From contig JANXWA010000006.1 in the NCBI GenBank assembly GCA_025351385.1, forward strand, positions 1 through 64,000: a stretch of 64,000 nt of DNA. The letters run 5' to 3'. The DNA is from Acidimicrobiales bacterium (GTDB lineage Bacteria > Actinomycetota > Acidimicrobiia > Acidimicrobiales > RAAP-2). The notes beneath the pieces are model-generated. The model saw only the letters and a program-made list of their open reading frames with translations, was not told the origin of the DNA and did not search any database. This document shows, piece by piece, positions 20,428-28,691 of the stretch. Each line of letters opens with the position of its first letter. Within the stretch, counting starts at the first letter, position 1. The translations under genes were made by a program, and so were the position numbers.

Positions 20428-22068
20428 GTGACCGACGAAATCAACACCCAACCCGCTTCACCACCTAGTCCCCGAATTGGTGACACCCGACCAGCACCCC
20501 AGATAGGCGACACCCGACCGGGCAGTCCGTCGTCCCCTCCGTCGACCTCGGGCGGGTCGGACCGATCCGGCCAGCGCCAGGGACAGGGCCAAGGCCAGGG
20601 CCAAGGCGGCGCCAACCGTCGCCGGCGCGGCGGGCGGGGACGCACTGGCGGCCAAGGCGGTCAAGGCGGCCAGTCCCGTCCGCCGGTCAAGTACGCCGAC
20701 GCGCCGGTCGAGGCCTCCGCCCCCGAGGCGGCCGACGCCGACAGCGTCGCCGGACGGGGCAAGAACAAGCGCCGTCGCGGCGGCGAGCGGCGCACTCGTG
20801 CCCAGGGCCGTTACCTGATGTGCGTGCACACGACGCAAGAGGCGACCCACATCGCCACGCTCGAGGGCCGCACCATGGTCGAGTACACCGTCGCCAAGGC
20901 CGCGGACGAAGTGAGCCAGATCGACGGCAACATCTACGTCGGTCGCATCCAGAACGTCCTGCCGGGCATGGAGCTCGCCTTCGTCGACATCGGCATCCCC
21001 AAGAACGCGGTCCTCTACCGTGGCGACATCTCCTTCGACCTCGACGACGTGGAAGGACCGACCTCGAACGACAAGCGCATTGAGCAGATGATCCGCTCGG
21101 GCCAGACAATCATCTGCCAGGTGACGAAGAACGCGATCGGCGCCAAAGGAGCCCGGCTGACCCAGGAAGTCTCGCTGCCGGGTCGCTTCGCCGTGCTGGT
21201 GCCGAACTCGTCGACCATCGGAATCTCCAAGCGCCTTCCCGACGGTGAGCGTCGCCGCCTGCGCAAGATCATCGACGACGTGAAGCCCGAGCGCCACGGC
21301 ATCATCATCCGCACCGCCGCCGAGGGCGTCACCGCCGACGACCTCGCACGTGACGTCACGTCGCTGGCCGAGAAGTGGGCGGCGATCGAGGCCGAGGTCG
21401 CCAAGTCCAACCAACCCCGCCTCATCTACCGTGACCTGGACCTGGCGGTGCGCGTGTTGCGCGAGGAGCTCAACGACGACTACCGCGGCGTCCTGATCGA
21501 CGACCGCGACCTCTACGAGAAGGTCCGCGAGTACGTGCTCGCGGTCAATCCCGAGCTGGCCGACCGGATCGAGTTCTACGACCGCGCCGCCGAGGAGCTC
21601 CCGCTCTTCGAGCGCTACTTCGTCCACGAGCAGCTGCACCGAGCGCTCGACCGCAAGGTCTTCTTGCCCTCCGGTGGGTCGCTCATCATCGAGCGCACCG
21701 AGGCCCTGACGGTCGTCGACGTCAACACGGGCAAGAACGTCGGCACGACGAACCTCGAAGAGACCGTCTTTCGCAACAACCTCGAGGCCGCTGAGGAGGT
21801 GGCCCGCCAGCTGCGCCTGCGCGACATCGGCGGCATCATCGTGATCGACTTCATCGACATGGAGTCCAAGGTCAATCGCGAGGCCGTGGCCTCGGCGTTG
21901 CGCCAGGCCCTGTCGCGCGACAAGACGCGCACCCAGGTCTTTGACATCTCCGAACTGGGACTCGTGGAGATGACCCGCAAGCGTGTGAACGAGGGACTCC
22001 TGGAGTCCGTGTCGAGCATCTGCGCGGTCTGCGACGGTCGCGGATTCGTCGTCGAGACTGGCCTCTAA
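20428..22068 (+). CDS. rne: Ribonuclease E/G
   Basis: 546-residue endoribonuclease for mRNA decay and rRNA processing. The GTG at 20428 is chosen for AAGGAG nine bases upstream. Residues 1-130 are disordered: a tandem IGDTRP repeat, then a Gln/Gly and Arg/Gly region. From about 130 comes the catalytic half, with an S1 domain inserted around NIYVGRIQNVLPGMELAFVD, the DNase I-like subdomain with metal-ligand Asp residues in VVDVNTGK and IIVIDFIDM, and the Zn-link CAVC at the end. There is no C-terminal degradosome scaffold; the disorder is N-terminal instead, as in several actinobacterial enzymes. It is followed by L21 and L27. Confidence 0.93.
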   Translation: MTDEINTQPASPPSPRIGDTRPAPQIGDTRPGSPSSPPSTSGGSDRSGQRQGQGQGQGQGGANRRRRGGRGRTGGQGGQGGQSRPPVKYADAPVEASAPEAADADSVAGRGKNKRRRGGERRTRAQGRYLMCVHTTQEATHIATLEGRTMVEYTVAKAADEVSQIDGNIYVGRIQNVLPGMELAFVDIGIPKNAVLYRGDISFDLDDVEGPTSNDKRIEQMIRSGQTIICQVTKNAIGAKGARLTQEVSLPGRFAVLVPNSSTIGISKRLPDGERRRLRKIIDDVKPERHGIIIRTAAEGVTADDLARDVTSLAEKWAAIEAEVAKSNQPRLIYRDLDLAVRVLREELNDDYRGVLIDDRDLYEKVREYVLAVNPELADRIEFYDRAAEELPLFERYFVHEQLHRALDRKVFLPSGGSLIIERTEALTVVDVNTGKNVGTTNLEETVFRNNLEAAEEVARQLRLRDIGGIIVIDFIDMESKVNREAVASALRQALSRDKTRTQVFDISELGLVEMTRKRVNEGLLESVSSICAVCDGRGFVVETGL

Positions 22069-22096
22069 GCCGGTCTCGGACCGTCGCGCCATCGGC

Positions 22097-22102
22097 TAGT
22101 AT
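22097..22102 (+). promoter_or_regulatory. -10 element of rplU promoter
   Basis: TAGTAT nine bases before the rplU ATG; the mRNA would be leaderless or carry only two or three bases. Confidence 0.5.
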
Positions 22103-22111
22103 GGAAACCCT

Positions 22112-22426
22112 ATGTACGCAGTCATCCGAGTAGGCACATCCCAAGAGCGCGTCACCGAGGGCCAGGTGGTCCGCGTCGACCTGCGCTCGGAAGAGCCCGA
22201 CACCGAGATCTCGTTCGTTCCCGTTCTGCTCGTCGACGGCGACACCGTCGTCGCCGGTCCGGCCCTGAAGGGCGCCACGGTGACGGCCAAGGTCCTCGAC
22301 CACGACGCACGGGGTCCGAAGATCCGGGCCCTCACCTACAAGGCGAAGTCGATCCAGCGCCGTCGCTGGGGCCATCGCCAGCACTACTCGAACGTCGAGA
22401 TCACCAAGATCTCGCCCACGGCTTAA
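22112..22426 (+). CDS. rplU: 50S ribosomal protein L21
   Basis: 104-residue 23S rRNA-binding protein. It begins [14 protein letters not shown] and has the family C-terminal block [20 protein letters not shown], rich in rRNA-contacting Arg and His. Length is normal. It is followed nine bases later by rpmA. Transcription can start just upstream from the TAGTAT element. Confidence 0.97.
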   Translation: MYAVIRVGTSQERVTEGQVVRVDLRSEEPDTEISFVPVLLVDGDTVVAGPALKGATVTAKVLDHDARGPKIRALTYKAKSIQRRRWGHRQHYSNVEITKISPTA

Positions 22427-22434
22427 GGAGAGAG

Positions 22435-22686
22435 ATGTCCAAGACGAAAGGTGGCGGTTCCACGAGGAACGGTCGCGATTCCAACGCCCAACGGCTCGGA
22501 GTCAAGACGTTCGACGGAACGGCCGTGAAGTCCGGCAGCATCATCATCCGCCAGCGCGGGACCTTGTTCCACCCGGGTCGCAACGTCGGCATCGGCAAGG
22601 ATGACACCCTGTTCGCGCTCGCTGAGGGAACCGTGAAGTTCGGCTACCGAGGCGGCCGGAAACTGGTCGACGTCCTCGTCGACTGA
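22435..22686 (+). CDS. rpmA: 50S ribosomal protein L27
   Basis: 83-residue ribosomal protein whose N-terminal tail reaches the peptidyl transferase centre. The tail reads [16 protein letters not shown] and already begins in the mature-like form, without the cleaved extension seen in Firmicutes. ATG start with AAGGAGAG directly upstream. It ends 18 bases before a strong terminator. Confidence 0.97.
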   Translation: MSKTKGGGSTRNGRDSNAQRLGVKTFDGTAVKSGSIIIRQRGTLFHPGRNVGIGKDDTLFALAEGTVKFGYRGGRKLVDVLVD

Positions 22687-22704
22687 GTTTTCCTCCTAAA
22701 ACGG

Positions 22705-22734
22705 GAAATCCCCGGGCGAAAGCCCGGGGATTTC
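22705..22734. terminator. Bidirectional terminator between rpmA and hup
   Basis: A perfect 13-bp stem (22705-22717 with 22722-22734) closed by a GAAA tetraloop. On the minus strand it is followed by CCGTTTTAGG and on the plus strand by TCGTTG. It separates the convergent rpmA and hup genes. Confidence 0.9.
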
Positions 22735-22750
22735 TCGTTGAGAGCAGGAA

Positions 22751-23029
22751 CTAAGCGCTCTTGACCGCCTTTTTGAAGGTCGAGCCAATGGAAACCTTCG
22801 GCGCATTCGAGGCCTTCACCTGAATCGCCTCGCCGGTCTGGGGGTTACGGGCCGTGCGGGCCTTGCGGGCCACACGCTCGAATGAGAGGAAGCCGGAAAG
22901 AACGATCTTCTCACCGTTCGAAACATTCTTGACGACGACGTCTTCAAAGGCCTTAAGGACCTCAGCTACCGTGCTCTTGGTCGCGCCACTCTCGGCAACA
23001 ATTGCATCTACCAACTCGGCCTTGTTCAC
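22751..23029 (-). CDS. hup: HU family DNA-binding protein
   Basis: 92-residue nucleoid protein that bends DNA as a dimer. The start is GTG 23029, with AAGGAG upstream (minus strand), giving the family opening VNKAELVDAIV; a longer open frame to 23089 adds unconserved residues. The signature GFLSFERVARKARTARNPQTG matches the HU/IHF beta-arm region. Unlike mycobacterial HupB it lacks the Lys/Ala-rich C-terminal tail. The leader has a 6-bp hairpin (CTGGGA/TCCCAG, 23061-23076), and a TTGACA hexamer lies on the minus strand at 23101-23106. Confidence 0.93.
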   Translation of the reverse strand: MNKAELVDAIVAESGATKSTVAEVLKAFEDVVVKNVSNGEKIVLSGFLSFERVARKARTARNPQTGEAIQVKASNAPKVSIGSTFKKAVKSA

Positions 23030-23225
23030 CGGTCGACTCCTTACTCTTCGTGGAAATTGACTGGGAGTTTTCCCAGCAACCGGAGCCATCTTTACCTCAA
23101 TGTCAAGGAATTACGGGGATTTCTCATAAGTTTTCGGACTCCTGGCAACGGTGCTCCACGCGAAAACGCTGTTCAGAGACAGTTTCTGGAGAAACCGTCA
23201 TCAATTCTTCAAACTTCGAGCGCCC

Positions 23226-23231
23226 TACAGT
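23226..23231 (+). promoter_or_regulatory. -10 element of leaderless aminotransferase promoter
   Basis: TACAGT six bases before the ATG at 23238, with no ribosome binding site. The region between hup and this gene (23030-23237) is visibly richer in A/T than its surroundings and holds divergent promoters. Confidence 0.6.
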
Positions 23232-23237
23232 TGCTCC

Positions 23238-24602
23238 ATGGACTACCTAAATCGCAAGAAATTGGCGGAAATGGCCGCTTCGGAGCGGGACGACTACCGG
23301 GTCGGGCACCCGGCGTCACGGACTCTGCACGAGGGGGCCCACCATCTCTTCGGCCGGGTGCCGATGACGTGGATGAACATGTGGGCCGGCGGCTTCCCGC
23401 TGGGCTTCGCGAGCGCCCGCGGAGCGATGGTCACCGACCTTGACGGCCACGAACTCATCGACTTCGCGCTCGGCGACACCGGGGCGATGGCCGGGCACTC
23501 CCCGCCGGCGCTGATCGCGGCGATGAATCGCCGGATCGCCGTCGAGGGCGGCGTCACCACCATGCTGCCCAATGAGGACGCCGAGTGGGTCGCCGGCGAA
23601 CTGGCGCGGCGCTTCGGCCTGGCGCAATGGTCGTTCAGCCTCTCGGCGACCGACGCCAATCGATGGTTGTTGCGTCTCGTGCGCCTCGTCACCGGCCGAC
23701 CCAAGATCCTCGTCTTCTCCTACTCGTACCACGGCTCGGTCGACGAGACGTTCGTCGTGCTCGACGAGGACGGAAGGGCCGTCTCGCGGCCCGGCAACGT
23801 GGCACCGGCCGTGGATCCGACGTCGACGACGCGCGTCGTCGAGTTCAACGACCTCGCGGCGTTGGAGCGCGAACTTCGATTCGGCGACGTGGCGGCGGTG
23901 CTGACCGAGCCGGCGCTGACGAACATCGGGATCGTGCTGGCCCAGCCGGGTTTCCTCGAGGGGGTGCGCGAGCTCTGCGACGCGACTGGGACACTGCTCA
24001 TCCTCGACGAGACCCACACCTTCTCGGCCGGGCCGGGGGGCGCGACGCGCCGGTTCGGTCTGCGTCCCGACGCGATCACGATCGGCAAGTCCCTCGGGGG
24101 CGGCGTGCCGTGCGGCGCCTACGGACTGAGCCAAGCGTTGGCCGACGACGTCCTCGCCGCCGTCGACACCGGGGTGGACATCGTCGACGTCGGCGGTGTC
24201 GGCGGGACGCTCGCCGGAAACGCCATGAGCTTCGCCGCGATGCGCGCGGTGCTCGGCGAGGTCCTGACCGATGAGGCCTTCGGGCCCATGGAGACGCTCG
24301 CGACGCAGTTTGCCGAGGGCGTGCAACGAACCATCGACGTCCAGGGGCTGCCCTGGTCGATCAGCCAGCTCGGGGCGCGCTGCGAGTATCGCTTCGCCAG
24401 TCCCGCTCCGACCAACGGCGGGTCGTCGATGCGCAGCGCGGACCCCCTGCTCGAGGAGTTCCTGCACCTGTACTGCGTCAATCGCGGCGTCCTGCTGACG
24501 CCGTTTCACAACATGGCCCTGATGTGCCCGGCGACCACGTCGGCCCAAGTGGCCCGCCATCAGACCCTCTTCGACGATGCCGTGAGCGCTCTCGTCGATT
24601 GA
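23238..24602 (+). CDS. Class III (HemL-like) PLP-dependent aminotransferase
   Basis: 454-residue fold-type I PLP enzyme. Landmarks are the substrate-entry segment DLDGHELIDFALGDTGAMAGHS, SYHGSVDE, the cofactor Asp in LLILDETHTF and the Schiff-base Lys in ITIGKSLGGGVPCG. This order is that of glutamate-1-semialdehyde aminomutase-like and related class III transaminases; EADS/SATD variants at the phosphate site suggest it is not HemL itself. Substrate is unknown. The ATG at 23238 has TACAGT six bases upstream; an open frame to 23151 adds 29 unconserved residues. It interrupts the usual rplU-rpmA-obg order. Confidence 0.85.
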   Translation: MDYLNRKKLAEMAASERDDYRVGHPASRTLHEGAHHLFGRVPMTWMNMWAGGFPLGFASARGAMVTDLDGHELIDFALGDTGAMAGHSPPALIAAMNRRIAVEGGVTTMLPNEDAEWVAGELARRFGLAQWSFSLSATDANRWLLRLVRLVTGRPKILVFSYSYHGSVDETFVVLDEDGRAVSRPGNVAPAVDPTSTTRVVEFNDLAALERELRFGDVAAVLTEPALTNIGIVLAQPGFLEGVRELCDATGTLLILDETHTFSAGPGGATRRFGLRPDAITIGKSLGGGVPCGAYGLSQALADDVLAAVDTGVDIVDVGGVGGTLAGNAMSFAAMRAVLGEVLTDEAFGPMETLATQFAEGVQRTIDVQGLPWSISQLGARCEYRFASPAPTNGGSSMRSADPLLEEFLHLYCVNRGVLLTPFHNMALMCPATTSAQVARHQTLFDDAVSALVD

Positions 24603-24654
24603 GGTTCGTCACGGCGCCGTGATCGCACGGTGGTCGGCGACCAGGACATGGAGA

Positions 24655-24660
24655 TAGTGT
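24655..24660 (+). promoter_or_regulatory. -10 element of leaderless promoter for the small Cys-rich gene
   Basis: TAGTGT exactly six bases before the GTG at 24667. Confidence 0.5.
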
Positions 24661-24666
24661 CCGAAC

Positions 24667-24831
24667 GTGGAGTTGGTGTGCGCGGAGTGCCGCTGCCTGG
24701 TCGATCGGGGTTGGCGCCTCGTGGTCTGCGCTGATTCGCAGTGCTGCTGCGCCGACCTGCCGAGGAGGTCCATTGACCGGACCGCGCCTCCATTGGACGA
24801 TGCTCTCGTCACCGGGGACGACGACGCCTAG
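24667..24831 (+). CDS. Small Cys-rich protein, possible metal-binding knuckle
   Basis: 54-codon frame starting at GTG, in the 407-base gap between the aminotransferase and obg. It is placed by the TAGTGT-N6-GTG arrangement shared with neighbouring leaderless genes. The product has seven Cys in the first 28 residues: CAECRC at 5-10, C21 and a CCC run at 26-28, then an acidic tail. The spacing suggests a Zn- or Fe-binding knuckle resembling short CxxC proteins of actinobacteria, but the second half lacks a clean CxxC. No family recognised. 24832-25009 shows nothing else except the obg promoter. Confidence 0.5.
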   Translation: MELVCAECRCLVDRGWRLVVCADSQCCCADLPRRSIDRTAPPLDDALVTGDDDA

Positions 24832-24997
24832 CGTCGGTGATTGGTCCACTGTCCGCGAGGCCGCCTGAACCAACGGAGTCGAGGTGTCGCGACCGTGACC
24901 AGATCATCGAGACACGGGCGGCACCGCTCGTCTCGCCGGGAGGGCGGCTCGCGCGTAGCGTGACGTGGTCAAGAGAAGGCCCCGAAAGGTGCTGTCG

Positions 24998-25003
24998 TAG
25001 GAT
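24998..25003 (+). promoter_or_regulatory. -10 element of leaderless obg promoter
   Basis: TAGGAT six bases before the obg GTG at 25010; no Shine-Dalgarno sequence. Confidence 0.6.
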
Positions 25004-25009
25004 GGTCGA

Positions 25010-26377
25010 GTGTCCGCGTTCGTCGATTTCGCCCAGTTGCACGCCAAGGCCGGCGACGGCGGGGCGGGCTGCGTCAGCTTCCGTCGTGAGGCCCACGTCG
25101 CCAAGGGCGGTCCCGACGGCGGCGACGGCGGCCGCGGCGGCAACGTCTGGATCGTGGCAGACCACAACCAGGCCTCGTTGCTGGGCTTTCGCGACCACCC
25201 CTTCCGTCGGGCGACCGACGGCCAGCATGGCACCTCGAAGCGCCAGCACGGCTCGGGGGGCAAGGACACGATCGTCACGGTGCCCGTGGGCACCATTGTC
25301 TACAGCCGAGAGGGCGCGCTACTGGTCGACCTGAGCGGTCCCGGCGACCGCTGGCTCGCAGCCGAGGGGGGCCTCGGCGGCCAGGGCAACGCCCGGTTCC
25401 TCTCGAACCGGCGCCGCGCTCCGGCCTTCGCCGAGCAGGGCGAGGCCGGACAGGAGAACTGGTACAACCTCGAGCTGAAGCTCCAGGCCGACGTGGCGCT
25501 CATTGGTTTTCCCAACGTCGGCAAGTCGACGCTCATCGCACGCGTCTCTGCCGCCCGACCGAAGATCGCCGACTATCCGTTCACCACGCTCGTGCCCAAC
25601 CTGGGCGTCGTGCGCGTCGGGGTCCGTTCGGGACGGCCCAACGACGCCACCGAGTTCGTCATGGCCGACATCCCCGGCCTCATCGAGGGCGCGGCCGAAG
25701 GGCGAGGTCTCGGCCACGACTTCCTGCGCCACGTCGAGCGGGCCCGCGTGCTCTGCGTGCTGCTGGACCTCTCCGAGCTCGCTCCCCTCGAGCCGAGCGC
25801 GCAGCTCGACATCTTGTTGGGCGAGCTCGGCGACTACCAGGCCGACCTATTGGAGCGGCCCCGGGTCGTCGTCGGTTCCAAGGGCGACGTCGCGGCCCAC
25901 GAGATGGACGGCGTGCTCGTCATCTCCTCGGTGACCGGCGAGGGGATCGACCAGCTCGTGTCGCAGCTGGCCGCGTTGGTGGCCCAAGTGCGCCAGACTG
26001 AGCTCGAGGAGCACGAGCACGAGATCGTCGTGCACAAGCCCCTCCCCGATGAGATCAACGTCGAGAAGACCTCCGCGAACGAGTGGCTGGTCACGGGCCG
26101 TCCGGCGATCCGCGCCGTGCGCTTCCAGGACCTCACCGACGACGAGGCCCTCGCCGAGATCGTCCGACGGCTGCGCTCGCTCGGCATCGACCGCATGCTG
26201 ACGCGCGCGGGCGTGCGCGACGGCGACATTGTCAACATTGGCCCGCTCTCTTTCGAGTGGTGGCGCGACGAGGTCGGGGCCGGCCTCGACCGAGGCGACC
26301 ACCATCGCGCGACCCGTCGCGAGCGACTGGCCCGTCACGGTCGACTGGACCTGGGAGGCAGCGATGACGACTCGTAG
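25010..26377 (+). CDS. obg: GTPase Obg/CgtA
   Basis: 455-residue ribosome-assembly and stress-response GTPase. The Gly-rich Obg fold (about 1-158) has the GGDGGRGG loops. The G domain has G1 GFPNVGKS at 166-173, G3 DIPGLIEGAAEGRGLG and VGSKGD in the G4 position. A C-terminal OCT domain (about 335-420) contains NEWLVTGRPAIRAV. The usual G4 consensus NKxD is replaced by SKGD, worth noting for nucleotide specificity. GTG start without ribosome binding site. It overlaps proB by 14 bases. Confidence 0.95.
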   Translation: MSAFVDFAQLHAKAGDGGAGCVSFRREAHVAKGGPDGGDGGRGGNVWIVADHNQASLLGFRDHPFRRATDGQHGTSKRQHGSGGKDTIVTVPVGTIVYSREGALLVDLSGPGDRWLAAEGGLGGQGNARFLSNRRRAPAFAEQGEAGQENWYNLELKLQADVALIGFPNVGKSTLIARVSAARPKIADYPFTTLVPNLGVVRVGVRSGRPNDATEFVMADIPGLIEGAAEGRGLGHDFLRHVERARVLCVLLDLSELAPLEPSAQLDILLGELGDYQADLLERPRVVVGSKGDVAAHEMDGVLVISSVTGEGIDQLVSQLAALVAQVRQTELEEHEHEIVVHKPLPDEINVEKTSANEWLVTGRPAIRAVRFQDLTDDEALAEIVRRLRSLGIDRMLTRAGVRDGDIVNIGPLSFEWWRDEVGAGLDRGDHHRATRRERLARHGRLDLGGSDDDS

Positions 26378-27434
26378 CGTGGTGGTGAAGATCGGGACGT
26401 CGTCGGTCACCGACGACACGGGCGGCGTCGCGTACGGCGTGCTCGTGAACATCGCGCTCGACGTCGTGGACCTGCGCGAGCAGGGGTGGCACGTCGTGGT
26501 CGTGACCTCGGGCGCGATCACCGCCGGCTGGGCCGAGGTCGGCAAGGGCCGTCCGCGCCCGACCGACAGCGTGAAGCTCCAGGCCGTCTCGGCCGTCGGC
26601 CAGCCCCTGTTGATGCACGCGTGGCGCAACGCCTTCGCCGAGGTCGGTGCCGCCGTCGGCCAGGTCCTGCTGGCCCCGCTCGACTTCTCGCACCGTGGTC
26701 AGTACCTGCACGCGCGAGGCACGTTGGAGGCGTTGCGCAGCCTCGGCGTGATCGCGATCGTCAACGAGAACGACGCGGTTGCCGACGAGGAGATCCGCTT
26801 CGGGGACAACGACCGCTTGGCCGCCCTGGTCGCCAACCTGGTCGGGGCATCGCACCTGGTGCTCTTGACCGACACTGAAGGGCTGCTCACCGCCGACCCG
26901 CGGATCGACCCGTCGGCCACGCTCATCGAGGAGGTGACCGCCTTCGACACCGACCTCGTGGAAGTCGCCGGCGCGAGTCGGTCGGGCGTCGGCAGCGGCG
27001 GCATGGCCTCGAAGCTGGCGGCCGCGCGCATGGCCTCGTGGTCGGGCATCACCACCGTGATCGCGCCGGCCCACGCGCACGGCGCACTGCGACACGCCCT
27101 CGACGACACCCCGGGCTTCGGCACCACCTTCCATCCCCGCCCCGAGCGGCTGTCGGCTCGCAAGTCCTGGATCGCCTTCGCGGTCGCGAGCCACGGCGCG
27201 CTGCACATCAATCAGGGGGCGCTCCAGGCGCTGGAGAGCCACGGCCGCAGCCTCCTGCGTGTGGGCATCGAGTCTTTCGACGGGACCTTCGTCGAGGGCG
27301 ACGCCGTGGACATCAAGGGACCCGACGGTCAGATTGTCGCCAAGGGCCTCGCGCGCGTCAGCGCCGAGTCGTTCGCCGAGGGTGACGACGTCGTCGTGCA
27401 CCGTGACGACATGGTGCTGCTTCGGCGGGTCTAG
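26364..27434 (+). CDS. proB: Glutamate 5-kinase
   Basis: 356-residue first enzyme of proline synthesis (ATP + glutamate to glutamyl 5-phosphate). The amino-acid-kinase domain (about 1-255) shows VVVKIGTSSVT at the start, TSGAITAGW, NENDAV and LLTDTEGLLTADPR. A C-terminal PUA domain (about 270-356) contains KSWIAFA and RVGIESFDGTFVEGD. ATG 26364 lies inside the obg 3' end, with GGGAGG upstream. proA follows 21 bases later from its own apparent promoter. Confidence 0.96.
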   Translation: MTTRSVVVKIGTSSVTDDTGGVAYGVLVNIALDVVDLREQGWHVVVVTSGAITAGWAEVGKGRPRPTDSVKLQAVSAVGQPLLMHAWRNAFAEVGAAVGQVLLAPLDFSHRGQYLHARGTLEALRSLGVIAIVNENDAVADEEIRFGDNDRLAALVANLVGASHLVLLTDTEGLLTADPRIDPSATLIEEVTAFDTDLVEVAGASRSGVGSGGMASKLAAARMASWSGITTVIAPAHAHGALRHALDDTPGFGTTFHPRPERLSARKSWIAFAVASHGALHINQGALQALESHGRSLLRVGIESFDGTFVEGDAVDIKGPDGQIVAKGLARVSAESFAEGDDVVVHRDDMVLLRRV

Positions 27435-27443
27435 CCGCTCCGT

Positions 27444-27449
27444 TACGAT
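27444..27449 (+). promoter_or_regulatory. -10 element of leaderless proA promoter
   Basis: TACGAT six bases before the proA ATG at 27456. It lies in the proB-proA gap, so proA may be transcribed independently. Confidence 0.6.
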
Positions 27450-27455
27450 TGCCTG

Positions 27456-28691
27456 ATGACGACGAGCGAACTGGCGCGACAGGGACGCGCCGTCCGCGAC
27501 GCCGCCACCGCCCTCGGCCAGGCGAGTGACGAGCAGCGCCGAGCGGTCCTTCGACACGTCGCCGACCGGCTCGAGCAGTCCTGTGCGGAGCTGCTCGCGA
27601 TCAACGAGGTCGAGCTCGCCGCCTACCAGGAGTCCGGGGCCGGACGGGACCGGCTGGCGCTCAGCGAGGCGCGGGTCGCCGCGATGGCGAGCGCGCTGCG
27701 CGAGATCGCCGACGCCCCCGATCCGCTCTTCGAGACCGTCGACCAGAGCACCCGGCCGAACGGGCTGCGCATCGAGCGACTGCGAGTGCCCCTCGGGGTG
27801 ATCGGCGTCGTCTACGAGAATCGCCCGAACGTCACCAGCGACGTCGCCGGGCTCTGCGTGCGTAGCGGCAACGCCGCCTATCTGCGAGGGTCCTCGACGG
27901 CCCTGTCGACCAACCGGTTCATCGTGTCGCTCTGGCACGAGGCGCTCGAGAAGGAGGGACTGGCGCCGGCGGGCGTCTCGCTCGTCGAAGACACCTCCCA
28001 CGAGACCGCCACGGCCTTCATGCAGATGACCGACGTCCTGGACTGCCTGATTCCGCGCGGCGGCCCGAGCCTCATCGCCGCGATGCGCGAGCACGCCCGG
28101 GTCCCCTACGTCCTCGACGGCGACGGCAACTGTCACATCTTCGTCGACGAGTCGGCCGACCTCGACAAGGCCGTCGCCATCGTGCGCAACGCGAAGACCT
28201 CGCGGCCCGGCGTCTGCAACGCCGCCGAGACGGTCCTCGTGCACGAGGGCGTGGCGGCCCGGTTCCTGCCGGCGCTCGCGACCGCGATGCCCGAGGTCGA
28301 GCTGCGCGGCGACGACGCCACGCGTCGGGTCCTGCCCGACGCGACGCCCGCGAGCGAGGAGGACTACGAGCGCGAATTCCTCGACCTCATCCTCGCGGTC
28401 AAAGTTGTCGGGTCGCTCGACGAGGCCATCGCCCACGTCGCGCGCTACGGCACCGGCCACAGCGAGGCGATCCTCACCGAGGACCTCGACCACGCCGAGC
28501 AGTGGGTGCGGCGCGTCGACGCCGCCGCGGTCGTCGTCAACGCGTCGACCAGGTTCGTCGACGGCGGCGAGCTCGGGCTCGGGGGCGAGGTCGGCATCTC
28601 GACCCAGAAGCTGCACGCGCGCGGCCCGATGGGCCTGCGAGAACTGACCTGCCTCAAGTGGGTCGTACGAGGAGAGGGACAGATTCGATGA
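27456..28691 (+). CDS. proA: Gamma-glutamyl phosphate reductase
   Basis: 411-residue NADPH-dependent enzyme converting glutamyl 5-phosphate to the semialdehyde, the second step of proline synthesis. Catalytic C254 is in SRPGVCNAAE. Family motifs include GVIGVVYENRPNVT and LDGDGNCHIFVD. Length is canonical. ATG start immediately after the TACGAT-N6 arrangement; the stop overlaps the moxR start as ATGA. Confidence 0.97.
   Translation: MTTSELARQGRAVRDAATALGQASDEQRRAVLRHVADRLEQSCAELLAINEVELAAYQESGAGRDRLALSEARVAAMASALREIADAPDPLFETVDQSTRPNGLRIERLRVPLGVIGVVYENRPNVTSDVAGLCVRSGNAAYLRGSSTALSTNRFIVSLWHEALEKEGLAPAGVSLVEDTSHETATAFMQMTDVLDCLIPRGGPSLIAAMREHARVPYVLDGDGNCHIFVDESADLDKAVAIVRNAKTSRPGVCNAAETVLVHEGVAARFLPALATAMPEVELRGDDATRRVLPDATPASEEDYEREFLDLILAVKVVGSLDEAIAHVARYGTGHSEAILTEDLDHAEQWVRRVDAAAVVVNASTRFVDGGELGLGGEVGISTQKLHARGPMGLRELTCLKWVVRGEGQIR

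Noticed and set aside
20244-20468. 74-codon plus-strand frame in the rne leader with a hydrophobic start
   Set aside because: It runs out of frame into the rne coding region, has no ribosome binding site and its second half is simply the rne start read in another frame. A leader peptide cannot be excluded but is not supported.
20458-22092. 544-codon open frame on the minus strand
   Set aside because: Shadow of RNase E/G with no recognisable domain or start signal.
23089-23106. TTGACA plus TAAAGAT on the minus strand as a full hup promoter
   Set aside because: The two elements are only about six bases apart, so they cannot form one promoter; the true -10 is unclear.
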